NCBI RefSeq assembly: GCF_016862095.1 | Contig: NZ_BOMH01000002.1 | Span: 186,001-250,000, forward strand | Direction of reading: 5' to 3' | Source: Actinoplanes cyaneus | GTDB lineage: Bacteria; Actinomycetota; Actinomycetes; Mycobacteriales; Micromonosporaceae | DNA length: 64,000 nucleotides | Part shown: one piece after another, positions 16,152 through 24,833 of the stretch | Position numbering within the stretch: position 1 is the stretch's first letter | Layout of the letters: each line of letters starts with the position of its first letter | Made by a program: the position numbers and the translations under genes | Notes under the pieces: generated by a model | The model's input: the letters and a program-made list of their open reading frames with translations, nothing else | Told to the model about the DNA's origin: nothing | Database searches by the model: none

Positions 16152-17681
16152 TCAGCCCGCTCGCAGGCCGCCGATCGTGGTGGCCAGGACCAGGCGCAGC
16201 TCGCCGATGTGGAGCAGCTTCGCGCTGGTCAGGTACACCAGGGCGCCCACCCCGGCCGCGGCGGCGATGGTGAGCGCGGGCATCGACGTACCGACGAGGA
16301 GGATCATGCCGAAGGCCCCACCCGCGCCGGCGGCGGCCGCGAGCGAGACCCGGACGTGCGTCCGCATCAAGCGCCTTCCGTCGATCCAGCCGAGCCGCCG
16401 CCGGAGCACCACGACCGTCGCCGCCAGCCCGGCCGTGTACGCGATCGCATAGACGACCGGCACCCCGGCCACGATCGACGCCGTGGGCAGCACGAGCCCG
16501 GACACGACGCAGCCCGCGATCCCGGTCACCGCGACCCCGGCGGTGATCAGCGCCGGCGTCCGGGTGTCCTGCATGGCGTAGAAGCCGCGCTGCAGGATCG
16601 AGTACGCGCTGAACGGCACCAGTGCCAGCCCGAACGCGGCCAGCACCGTGCCGAGCGTCCGCACCGTCGACGGGGCGCTGCTCCCGTGATCGAAGAGCAC
16701 CGTGGCGATCGGCCGCCCGAGCAGCACCATCGCCACCGCGATCGGCGCCGTCACCGCCACCGCGACGCGCACCGCGAGCGACAGGTCACGGACGATCCGG
16801 TCATGATCACGCCGCGCGGCGCTGCGACTGAGCCGGGGCAGCATCGTGGTCATCACGAACAGCGCGATCACCGCGAACGGCACCTGGAAGACCGCCAGCG
16901 CATTCTGGTACGCCGTGACGCCGCCCGGCCCGCTCAGCGACGCCACGCGCGTCGCCGCGACCAGGAACGCCTGCGCGCCGAGCACCGACAGCAGCACCCA
17001 GCCGGCCAGCGCCCCGATCCGCCGGATCGCGATGCCCCGCGGATCGAGGTGCAACCGGACCGGGAAACCGGAGCGGGACAGCGCCCACACCACCAGCGCC
17101 ATCTGCGCGAACACGCCCGCGCTGGTGCCGATCGCCAGCAGCGTGAAGCTCCGCGACCCGACGTAGAGCAGCCCGACCGCGATCACCACCAGGCTGTTGC
17201 AGAGCGGCGCCCACGCCGCCACGGCGAACCGCCCGCGGATGTTCAGCACGGCGCCCGCGGTGGCGCTCACCCCGTAGAACAGGATCTGCGGCAGGAAGTA
17301 CCGGCTGAGGACCACCGCCATCTCGTGCTGCTCCGCGGTGAAGCCGGGCGCCACGAGATCGACCAGCCACGGCGCCACCGCCAGGGCGAGGATCGTGATC
17401 GCGCTCAGGCCGTACACCATCAGCGACAACAGCCGCTGGGTGTAGAGCACCCCCTGATCCGGATCGGTCAGCGACGCCCGGGTCAGCAGCGGCACGATCA
17501 CGCTCGCCATCGCCCCGCCGATCAGCAGCTCGTAGACGGCGTTGGGCAGCGTGTTCGCCACGTTGTAGGCGTCGAGCAGCCGGGTGCCGAGCCCCAGCGC
17601 CGCGGTCAGCACCAGCACCCGGACGAATCCCGCCGCCCGCGACGCCAGCGTCGCGAGCGCCATCCGTGAAGTCCTCGCCAT
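16152..17681 (-). CDS. murJ: MurJ/MviN-family lipid II flippase
   Basis: A 509-residue polytopic membrane protein of the MOP superfamily, with about 13-14 hydrophobic helices. Members move lipid II or related lipid-linked precursors across the membrane. Diagnostic pieces are the ASRAAGFVRVLVLTAALG N-terminus, VANTLPNAVYELLIGGAMASVIVP, and the repeat AFGLALVPFSAYSILQRGFYAMQDTRTP, which contains the conserved RxFYAxxDTRTP. The actinobacterial kinase-like cytoplasmic extension is absent, so it may be a second MurJ paralogue rather than the essential one. The ATG at 17681 has a GGGGGTG site upstream. Confidence 0.88.
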   Translation of the reverse strand: MARTSRMALATLASRAAGFVRVLVLTAALGLGTRLLDAYNVANTLPNAVYELLIGGAMASVIVPLLTRASLTDPDQGVLYTQRLLSLMVYGLSAITILALAVAPWLVDLVAPGFTAEQHEMAVVLSRYFLPQILFYGVSATAGAVLNIRGRFAVAAWAPLCNSLVVIAVGLLYVGSRSFTLLAIGTSAGVFAQMALVVWALSRSGFPVRLHLDPRGIAIRRIGALAGWVLLSVLGAQAFLVAATRVASLSGPGGVTAYQNALAVFQVPFAVIALFVMTTMLPRLSRSAARRDHDRIVRDLSLAVRVAVAVTAPIAVAMVLLGRPIATVLFDHGSSAPSTVRTLGTVLAAFGLALVPFSAYSILQRGFYAMQDTRTPALITAGVAVTGIAGCVVSGLVLPTASIVAGVPVVYAIAYTAGLAATVVVLRRRLGWIDGRRLMRTHVRVSLAAAAGAGGAFGMILLVGTSMPALTIAAAAGVGALVYLTSAKLLHIGELRLVLATTIGGLRAG

Positions 17682-17793
17682 CAGGCACCCCCGTCCACTA
17701 CGCCCATCGTGCCTCACCGTTGCGAGACGCCGGACCACCGCCGCCGGCCCGGTCGCCCCCACGTCTCCACCGCCGGCTTGTACGCTCGCGGCC

Positions 17794-18312
17794 GTGACCA
17801 TCGAGGCCGCGCGCAGCGCGCTGATCGTGATCGACCTGATGCCCCGGATCGTGTCGCAGAACATGGGCCCGCACCCCGGCGCGGAGGTCGTCGCGCGATC
17901 GTCGGCGCTGGCCACGGCGTTCCGCGCGGCCGGTGGCGTCGTCGTGCCGGTCCGCGTCGAGCGGCCCGGCGTCGCCGAGCAGCCCCCGGGCAGCGGCTTC
18001 GTCCCGGAGCTCACGCCGTTGCCGGGTGACGTCGAGATCGTCAAACGGGCAATCGGAGCCTTCTACGGTACGAACCTGGAGGCTGAACTGCGCAGCCGCG
18101 GCATCACCACGGTGGTGATGACCGGTCTCGCCACCACGATGGGCGTCGAGTCCACCGCGCGGGCGGCCGCCGACCTGGGCTTCGACGTGGTCTTCGCCGC
18201 CGACGCGATGAGCGGCATGACCGCCGCCGAGCACACCCACGCCCTCACGGTGATCCTCCCCCGCTTCGGCGAAATCCTGTCCACCGAGGAGATCCTGGCC
18301 CGCCTTCGCTGA
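17794..18312 (+). CDS. Isochorismatase-fold hydrolase lacking the usual catalytic cysteine
   Basis: A 172-residue alpha/beta protein of the cysteine hydrolase/isochorismatase family. The first strand carries the acidic residue (LIVIDLMP), the lysine strand reads VKRAIGAFYGTNLEAEL, and the third motif is TGLATTMGVESTARAA. In nicotinamidase-type members the position before VESTAR is cysteine; here it is glycine, as in true isochorismatases such as PhzD. Activity is therefore uncertain, and vinyl-ether hydrolysis is possible. The GTG start lies seven bases after TACGCT, so it is probably leaderless. It is divergent from murJ. Confidence 0.82.
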   Translation: MTIEAARSALIVIDLMPRIVSQNMGPHPGAEVVARSSALATAFRAAGGVVVPVRVERPGVAEQPPGSGFVPELTPLPGDVEIVKRAIGAFYGTNLEAELRSRGITTVVMTGLATTMGVESTARAAADLGFDVVFAADAMSGMTAAEHTHALTVILPRFGEILSTEEILARLR

Positions 18313-18452
18313 CCGGCCCCACGGTGAGCGCCAGCCGGGAGCTCGCGCCGCGCCGCTACCCGGACCTCGGGCACCTGCCGAGCCTCCTACTTTCTGGTTC
18401 GGAGGCTTGTCCGGTGGAGGATGGTGGGGTCGGCGAGGTGCGGAGGTCTGTG

Positions 18453-18866
18453 GTGGCGTTGCGGGTGGATCTGACGTTCGACAGCGTGCGGGCGGTCGAG
18501 TTGGCGGAGTTCTGGAAAGTGGCGCTGGGCTATGAGGACGAGCCGCCGCCCGAACCGTTCGCGACCCGCGCCGAGTGGGTGGCGTCGTTCGGGGAGCCGG
18601 CGCAGGACGGGGCCGGCGGCGCCTGGCTCCGCGATCCGGACGGGGTCGGGCCGAGGCTGGTGTTCCTCGACGTGCCGGAGCCGAAGGTGGCGAAGAACCG
18701 GTTGCACCTCGACGTGCGGGTGGGCCGGCACGGGGAGCCGTGGCCGCGCGTCCTGGCGAAGGTCGAGGAGTTGCGGGCGATCGGCGGGCGGGTCCTGCAC
18801 ACGTTCGACAGGCATCACGTGGTGATGACGGATCCGGAGGGGAACGAGTTCTGCGTGGCGGCCTGA
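18453..18866 (+). CDS. Glyoxalase/VOC-superfamily protein
   Basis: A 137-residue single-module vicinal oxygen chelate protein (Glyoxalase_6-like). The pattern LTFDSVRAVELAEFWKVALGY opens the first beta-alpha-beta unit; RLHLDVRV and VVMTDPEGNEFCV close the second. A metal-dependent lyase, dioxygenase or binding role is possible, but the substrate is unknown. The second of two adjacent GTG codons is chosen because GGAGG sits six bases before it; the frame is open upstream. Confidence 0.8.
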   Translation: MALRVDLTFDSVRAVELAEFWKVALGYEDEPPPEPFATRAEWVASFGEPAQDGAGGAWLRDPDGVGPRLVFLDVPEPKVAKNRLHLDVRVGRHGEPWPRVLAKVEELRAIGGRVLHTFDRHHVVMTDPEGNEFCVAA

Positions 18867-18878
18867 CCCGGTTCGCGT

Positions 18879-20069
18879 TCACCCGATCCGGACCGTGCGG
18901 GCCCAGGACGGCGGGAAGGCGTAGTCCTCGTCGTCCTCGATCTCCCGGCGGAACAGGCCCACCACGGTCCGGCACGGCGGCTGCTCCGACGGCCACGGCG
19001 TCCAGCCGTCGGTCAGCGCCACGATCACGTCCGGGCGTACCCTCTGCGCCTGCCGGAACCCGGCCCGCAGGTCGGTGCCACCGCCGCCGATCAGCGGGAT
19101 CCCCTCGGCGCGGCACAGCGGGTGCGCCACCCGGGCCGCCGCGTCGCAGGAGACCACGCTGACCCGGGACCGGCCGCCGGCCGCGCGCCCGATCGCGGTC
19201 ACCTCCAGCAACGCGGTGCCGAGCTCCTCGTCGCTGACCGAGCCCGACGTGTCGATCACGACGCAGACCCGGGGCGGGTTACGTCGCAGCGCCGGCAGGA
19301 TCACGCCGGGCAACGCTGTCGCCCGCCGGGCCGGTCGGCCGTACGTGTAGTCGCCGCCCGCCCCGGACGAACCCGCCGCCGCCCGCACCGCCGCGCCGAG
19401 CAGCTCCCGCCACGGCTGCGGCGGATGGAACGCCTCCTGCGCCCAGCGCTGCCAGCCCTTCGGCGCGCGCCCGGGACGCCCGTTGATCGCCTCCGCGACC
19501 CGGAACCGCACCGCGTCGCGTTCGTGGTCGGTCAGCCCGTGCCCGTCGCCCGGGCCGAGGTCCCAGCCGCGTTCGCCGCCGTCCGCGCCGCTGCCGCAGT
19601 CGAGCCACGCGTACCCGTCGGTGAACGGGCCCAGCCCGAACATCCCCAGGTAGTCCTCCATCAGCAGGCCGGGGTCCATCCTCAGCGCGTCCGGGTGAAC
19701 CGCGCCGCGCGGGATCGGCAGGCCGTGGCCGTACACGTCGTCGTTGATCTCGCAATCGGCGGCGATGTTCATCCGCAGCCGCTCGCCGGGCCCGCTCAGA
19801 TCGTGCTTGCGCGCGTAGCGGTCGCCGCGCCCGTGATGGTCGCGCAGCAGGTGGGAGACCTCGTGCACCCAGACGGCGGCCAGCTCCTCCAGCGGCATCC
19901 GGGCCACGAAGTCCGGCGACACGTAACAGCGCCAGTACCGGTCGACCGCCATCGTCGGCGTTCGCGGCGACTCGACGACGTGCAGGGCGAACAGCGCCGA
20001 CGCCAGGTAGGGGCGGGCGCGGACGGCGAACAGGCGAGCCCCGTACAGCTTGTCGAAGTCCAGGCTCAC
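18879..20069 (-). CDS. VWA-like metallopeptidase, DUF2201 family (MoxR cassette 1)
   Basis: A 396-residue cytoplasmic protein. The N-terminal half is a zincin-like domain with HEVSH at 69-73 and the NIAADCEIND segment (100-110) supplying further metal ligands. The C-terminal half is a von Willebrand A-like fold with a MIDAS start DTSGS at 273-277 and a TDLRAG loop. Such proteins are paired with MoxR ATPases and are thought to be co-chaperones or maturation factors. Its ATG overlaps the MoxR stop by four bases, so the two are translationally coupled. Client proteins are unknown. Confidence 0.88.
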   Translation of the reverse strand: MSLDFDKLYGARLFAVRARPYLASALFALHVVESPRTPTMAVDRYWRCYVSPDFVARMPLEELAAVWVHEVSHLLRDHHGRGDRYARKHDLSGPGERLRMNIAADCEINDDVYGHGLPIPRGAVHPDALRMDPGLLMEDYLGMFGLGPFTDGYAWLDCGSGADGGERGWDLGPGDGHGLTDHERDAVRFRVAEAINGRPGRAPKGWQRWAQEAFHPPQPWRELLGAAVRAAAGSSGAGGDYTYGRPARRATALPGVILPALRRNPPRVCVVIDTSGSVSDEELGTALLEVTAIGRAAGGRSRVSVVSCDAAARVAHPLCRAEGIPLIGGGGTDLRAGFRQAQRVRPDVIVALTDGWTPWPSEQPPCRTVVGLFRREIEDDEDYAFPPSWARTVRIG

Positions 20070-21229
20070 GCGGCGAGCCTCGCCACGCTCACCGCGCCGG
20101 CCAGCCGCTCGATCCCGGCCGGCATCGGCCAGTCGTCGCGACGCAGCTCCGCCAGCTCCTGCGCGGGGACCACCAGCAGATCCGGCGCGCCGCCGTCCAG
20201 GGCCGCGACCAGCAGGGTCCAGGCCGCGTCCCAGCGGTCACGGTTCGCGTCCCTGCGGACCGCTTCGACAATGCCTTCCAGTACGGCCTGCCGGAGGTCC
20301 CCGCGCTCCGGGAACCGCGCCCCGGACGGGTCGGCGAGCAACTCCTCCGGATCGGGCAGGTCCATCCGGTCGAGCGCGGCCAGCAGCTCCAGCCCCGGCC
20401 CGTCCCCGACCACCCCGCGTACCAGCAGGGACAGCACCTCACGGGACGAGCCGGACGCGGTGGCGAACGCGATCAGCCGGACCGCCATCTCCCACGTCCG
20501 CGGGGACGGCCACGCACCGCCGCGTTTCGCCTCGGACTGCGGCAGCTGGTGCACGAGCTTCGGCCGGCCGCCGAGCAGCCCGGTCACGCCACGACGCGCG
20601 TACGCCACCGCCTCGGTCAGCCGTCCCGGGTCCAGGGACGGCAACGCGGCCCGCGGCCACGTCCCGCCGAGCCCGCGCACCACCACCGCATGGTCGTAGG
20701 TCCACTGCAGGTGCACGAACCGGTTCGCCAGCGGCGCGCTCAACTCCCAGCCGTCCGCGGCCGAACCGCGCGGGTTCGCCGCCGCGACGATCCGTACCCC
20801 CGGCGGCAGGGTGAGCGCACCGACGCGCCGCTCCAGCACCAGCCGCAGCAGCGCGGCCTGCACGGCGGGCGGCGCCGTCGACAGCTCGTCGAGGAAGAGC
20901 AGGCCACGGCCGGTCCTCGCGAGCCGCACCGCCCAGTCCGGCGGGGCCATCGGCACGCCGTGCACGGCCGGGTCCGCGCCGATCACCGGCAGCCCGGAGA
21001 AGTCGGTCGGCTCGTGCACGCTCGCGATCACCGTGGTCAGTGGCAGGTCCAGGCTCGCGGCGAGCTGGGTGAGGGCGGCGGTCTTGCCGATCCCCGGCTC
21101 ACCCCAGAGCAGCACCGGCAGGTCGGCGGCGACCGCCAGGGTGAGCGCCTCCAACTGCAGGTCGGTACGGGGCTCGGTGGTGGTGTCGGCGAGCAGACCG
21201 ATCAGGTCCGCGGCGATCTCAAGCGTCAT
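20066..21229 (-). CDS. MoxR-family AAA ATPase (cassette 1)
   Basis: A 387-residue AAA+ ATPase with Walker A GEPGIGKT (43-50), Walker B FLDE (112-115), the sensor AAANPRG, and a helical lid region. MoxR ATPases act as hexameric remodellers with VWA partners. The start overlaps the preceding gene by four bases (ATGA), and the downstream DUF2201 gene likewise overlaps its stop, so the three genes form one operon. The client is unknown. Confidence 0.9.
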   Translation of the reverse strand: MTLEIAADLIGLLADTTTEPRTDLQLEALTLAVAADLPVLLWGEPGIGKTAALTQLAASLDLPLTTVIASVHEPTDFSGLPVIGADPAVHGVPMAPPDWAVRLARTGRGLLFLDELSTAPPAVQAALLRLVLERRVGALTLPPGVRIVAAANPRGSAADGWELSAPLANRFVHLQWTYDHAVVVRGLGGTWPRAALPSLDPGRLTEAVAYARRGVTGLLGGRPKLVHQLPQSEAKRGGAWPSPRTWEMAVRLIAFATASGSSREVLSLLVRGVVGDGPGLELLAALDRMDLPDPEELLADPSGARFPERGDLRQAVLEGIVEAVRRDANRDRWDAAWTLLVAALDGGAPDLLVVPAQELAELRRDDWPMPAGIERLAGAVSVARLAA

Positions 21230-22542
21230 CTGGTCACCTTTCTGCGTCGGGGTTTCTTCGTCGGGCCCGGGCCGGCCAGCCCGGAGCGATACAACTCGTA
21301 CGTCTGATGCCGTTGCTCGACGCGGGCCAGCTCGTCGCGCAACGGCCCGTCCCGCAGCGCGGCGTGCGGGCCGAGCAGCGCCTCCACGGCCCGCAGCGCG
21401 CCGGGCAGGTCGCCGTGGTCGAGCCGGGCGCGGATGTCGGTCAGCGACTCCGGACGGTGGGTGGCGTCCTCGATCGCCCGCAGGCAGGGCAGCGGGGTGC
21501 CGCCGAACGCCACCAGGATCTCCTCCCGGCGCAGCTCCGCCGGGTCGTGATCCAGGGCCGAGAGGACGCCGCCGGCCAGGCCGATCCGGTGCCGCTGCCC
21601 ACGGCAGTCGACGTACCGCGGCCCGGCCGTCTCCCCCGGCGTCGCGGCCCGGGCGTGCCCCGGCGCGAGGGCGTCGGCGACCAGCGGGTGCAGTTGACCG
21701 GGATCGATCAGGCCGGCCCGGAGCAGCTCCAGATCCGGCGGCACCCAGGTGGCCGCGTCGGGCAGCAGCAGCGCCTCCCGTGGCAGCAGGCCGCGGCCGT
21801 CCCTCCCGCGGCTCGACGGGGGGCCCTCGACGGGCAGCACCTCGGGACACTCGTGCCGGTTCAGCCGCACCAGAACGGGGTCGCCCGGCCGGCCCTCGGC
21901 CCGCCGCAGGATCTCCGCCTCGGCCCGCCATCGGTGGGTGGCCCCGGTCCCGTCTCCCGGCCAGGCGTCGGCGCCCGAACGGTCCCTCAGCTCAGCCGCG
22001 AACCGTACGTCCCAGAGGTGACGATGCAGGTCGAAACGGAACCGCCGATGGGGCCGCGGATGCGGATGCACGCCGGCCACCTCGCCGTCCCACAGCGCGA
22101 GCGTGATCCGCTGGTCCGCGTCCGCCCAGCCGGGAGCGGTCCGCGCCACCAGGTGCAGCCGCGGCCCGTAGACGGCGAGGGACACCGTCAGGCCCGGACG
22201 CAACCGCCCGGTCTCGACCCGAGGCAGATGCCATCGCAGCAGGTCAGGGGCAAGGTGGAGGAGGTCGGCGTGGATCATGGCAGCAAGCTCGCCGCCATGG
22301 CGACGGGCGACAGCCCGCAACTCCGGATCCCCGGCAGCACCGGTCGAAGCGCAGACACGATCTGCCCCGGCCGGTGAGCACGCGCCGAAGTCGGGGTCGA
22401 CCCGAGCGGCCGAGCACGCGCCGGCCCAATCGCCGGCGAGTCGCCGGGCGGTAGCAGTTTCGATCATCGAGGGCGGCACGGCGAACTCGCGCACGCGCCG
22501 CCAGGCGAGGAGACGGGGGTCGCCGTCCACAACGGAGCGCAT
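21226..22542 (-). CDS. Uncharacterised 438-residue protein, first gene of MoxR cassette 1
   Basis: I do not recognise a named domain. The protein is soluble, rich in Arg, Asp and His (the stretch HPHPRPHRRFRFDLHRH is notable), with a helical C-terminal half (SLTDIRARLDHGDLPGALRAVEALLG). It overlaps moxR by four bases, so its product probably works with the ATPase and DUF2201 protein, perhaps as adaptor or substrate-selecting subunit. The ATG at 22542 is preferred; a GTG six bases earlier (22548) is also possible, and neither has a strong ribosome site. Confidence 0.7.
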   Translation of the reverse strand: MRSVVDGDPRLLAWRRVREFAVPPSMIETATARRLAGDWAGACSAARVDPDFGACSPAGADRVCASTGAAGDPELRAVARRHGGELAAMIHADLLHLAPDLLRWHLPRVETGRLRPGLTVSLAVYGPRLHLVARTAPGWADADQRITLALWDGEVAGVHPHPRPHRRFRFDLHRHLWDVRFAAELRDRSGADAWPGDGTGATHRWRAEAEILRRAEGRPGDPVLVRLNRHECPEVLPVEGPPSSRGRDGRGLLPREALLLPDAATWVPPDLELLRAGLIDPGQLHPLVADALAPGHARAATPGETAGPRYVDCRGQRHRIGLAGGVLSALDHDPAELRREEILVAFGGTPLPCLRAIEDATHRPESLTDIRARLDHGDLPGALRAVEALLGPHAALRDGPLRDELARVEQRHQTYELYRSGLAGPGPTKKPRRRKVTR

Positions 22543-22659
22543 CAGCACTCACTTCTTGTGGACATGGCCCCCTCTCCGGCATTCGAGGTCAGCATCGCGG
22601 GGGAGCTTAGCGGATCGGGGCGGGACCGGCATCCCCGTTTTCTGGGCTACGGTGCGGTG

Positions 22660-24819
22660 GTGCATCAAGAAGGGCCCACCCCCACCCCCCTTTCCGCACG
22701 ACCGCCTGTTCGCCGACGGCCCGACCCCGCGCCCGTCCCCAGCCACGGCGATCACGCCGCCTCTGGCTCCGGCACCCAGGGCGACACTCCGGCGACACAC
22801 CATCCGCAACGGTTCACCGGCGGGGACGGGCGCCGGATCCCAGCAGGCGACCGGCTTCGGACGGCGATCGGTCTGGCCCCCGACCTTACGCCGGTCGTTC
22901 TGGACCTGAAGGAGGCTGTGGACAAAGGCATCGGCCCTCATGGATTGATCACCGGCCCGGCCACTCCCGTTTTACTCCGACATGTCCTCCTCGGCCTGGC
23001 CACCTCACACACCCCTGACGAAGCCTCGTTCGTCCTGCTCGACGGCGCTTCCCCGGCCGCCTCGGACCCGGCACCGCCCTTCGCCGTTCTGGGCCAACTT
23101 CCGCACACGGAAGTCGTCCTCGGCCCGGACCGTCCCGACCTCGTACCCCGTCTGATCGAGGTCCTCGAGGGTGAGCTGTCCCGCCGCAAACGCTTCCTGG
23201 TCGCCGCGCAGTGCTCCAGTCACAGCGAGTATCTCCGCGCCGCCGCATCCCGTCCCCCGCTGCCGGCCCTGATCCTGGTCTGCCACGAGGTTCTCACCCT
23301 CGTCGACCGCCACCCGCGGCTGCTGGAGCTGCTGCGCCGCGTCGGCTGGCTGGGCCGGGCCCGCGGCATCCACCTGATCCTCACGGTGGCCGACCTCGCC
23401 GATCCGGACGTCCGGGGCCTGGCCGGCTATCTCGCCTACCGTGTCACCGCTCCTGCGGCCGGGTCGCCGGGGCTGCTCAGCGCCGGCCCGCACCAGCCGC
23501 CGCGCCCGTTCACGCTGCCTGACGAGCCGGAGTTCCCGTCCGGCGCCGTGCCGCCGCCCGCCCATCGGATCTGGGTGCCGCCGCTCGACGTGGCACCGGC
23601 CCTCGACGATCTCGCCGGTCCGGTGGTGACCGGTTCCGATCACCTGCCACGCTTCGCCGACGAGTCCCTGCACGGCGCGTTGCAGATCCCGATCGCCGCG
23701 CTGGACAAACCGCGCGAGCACCGCCGTGACACGATCTGGCTTCCGGTCGCCGGTCATGTCGCGGTTGCCGGCGGTGCGGGCAGCGGCACATCGACCTTCC
23801 TGCGTACGGCGATCGCCGCGCTCGCCCTGTCGCACTCCCCCGCCGCGGTCCGGATCATCGCGCCCGACTCCGTGCCGCCGGACTACCTGCGGATTCCCCT
23901 GGTCCACGGCGTCCTGGGCCGGTCCCGTCCGTGCGTCGACGAGCTGCGCGACCTGCACGCCCGCCTGGATGCCCCGGACGGCGACACGGTCGTGCTGGTC
24001 GACGACTGGGCCGAGTTCTGGGCGACCCGGCCGGAGTGGCACGACCTGCTCGTGGAGATCGCCCGCCGCGGCTCGTCGCGCGGGGTGCACCTGATCGCCG
24101 CCGCGACCCGCTGGTCCGATTTCGATCCGCGCCTGGCCGACCGTTTCGGGTCCCGTCTGGAGTTGCGGGTCGCCGAGTCCGCGATCGATCCGGCAGCGGC
24201 CGCCGAGGTTCCCCCGGATCAGCCCGGGCGGGGCATCGTCGACTCCCCGTCCGGGCCGTTGCACTTCCTGACCGCACGCCCGGAGCTGGCCGCCACCCCG
24301 CACGACGCGCTGATCCGCTCACTGAGCACCGACCACTGCGCGGAGTGCGGTTTCACGTACGCCTCGGTGTCCGCGGCCGCCCTGCCCGCCCGGCTCCGGA
24401 CTGCCGGTTCGCTGTACGCCGCCGCGCTGCTCGCCGCTTCCGCCCCGCGCCGGCGGCCGTCGCCGGACGTCTGGTCGCCGCTGGAGTACACCTGCCACGT
24501 CCGGGACGTGCTGCGGGTGCAGCGCGAGCGCCTCGATCTGGCGGTGCGCGCCGACAACCCGGTGTTCGCCCCGATGGGCCGCGACGAGCGGGCGCTGCGC
24601 GACGACTACAACGGTCAGGATCCGTACGTCGTGCTGACCGATGTTGATCTGGCGGCGGAATCCCTGGCGGTGGCTTTCGAGGCGTTGGCTCCGGCGCAGT
24701 TGTCGCGGACGGGCCTCTACAGCTGGCCGGCGCCGGCGACCCGCGACCTGCTGTGGGTGGGCCGCCACACCGTGCACGAGGTCGTTCACCACCTGCGGGA
24801 CATCGCCCGTCAGCGTTGA
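22660..24819 (+). CDS. Degenerate EccC/FtsK-like ATPase fused to a DinB-like domain
   Basis: About 719 residues. After a Pro-rich leader comes a first FtsK/EccC-like module (LAPDLTPVVLDLKEAVDKGIGPHGLITG) in which the P-loop position reads GPATPV, with no GKS/T. A second module has GGAGSGTST, where the P-loop lysine is threonine. It ends GRGIVDSPSGPLHFLTA, as EccC modules do. The last 150 residues are a DinB-like helical domain: CAECGFTY, EYTCHVRDVLRVQRERL, and WVGRHTVHEVVHHLRD with candidate metal-binding histidines. No ESX genes are near. The start is uncertain: GTG at 22660 lies six bases after TACGGT, and earlier starts at 22558/22564 exist. It is divergent from MoxR cassette 1. Confidence 0.75.
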   Translation: MHQEGPTPTPLSARPPVRRRPDPAPVPSHGDHAASGSGTQGDTPATHHPQRFTGGDGRRIPAGDRLRTAIGLAPDLTPVVLDLKEAVDKGIGPHGLITGPATPVLLRHVLLGLATSHTPDEASFVLLDGASPAASDPAPPFAVLGQLPHTEVVLGPDRPDLVPRLIEVLEGELSRRKRFLVAAQCSSHSEYLRAAASRPPLPALILVCHEVLTLVDRHPRLLELLRRVGWLGRARGIHLILTVADLADPDVRGLAGYLAYRVTAPAAGSPGLLSAGPHQPPRPFTLPDEPEFPSGAVPPPAHRIWVPPLDVAPALDDLAGPVVTGSDHLPRFADESLHGALQIPIAALDKPREHRRDTIWLPVAGHVAVAGGAGSGTSTFLRTAIAALALSHSPAAVRIIAPDSVPPDYLRIPLVHGVLGRSRPCVDELRDLHARLDAPDGDTVVLVDDWAEFWATRPEWHDLLVEIARRGSSRGVHLIAAATRWSDFDPRLADRFGSRLELRVAESAIDPAAAAEVPPDQPGRGIVDSPSGPLHFLTARPELAATPHDALIRSLSTDHCAECGFTYASVSAAALPARLRTAGSLYAAALLAASAPRRRPSPDVWSPLEYTCHVRDVLRVQRERLDLAVRADNPVFAPMGRDERALRDDYNGQDPYVVLTDVDLAAESLAVAFEALAPAQLSRTGLYSWPAPATRDLLWVGRHTVHEVVHHLRDIARQR

Positions 24820-24833
24820 CGCCGAGGAGAGCC

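Noticed and set aside
22660..24819. Part of a type VII (ESX) secretion cluster
   Set aside because: Only the EccC-like modules are present, both P-loops are degraded, and no EsxA/B, EccB, EccD, EccE or mycosin gene is near.
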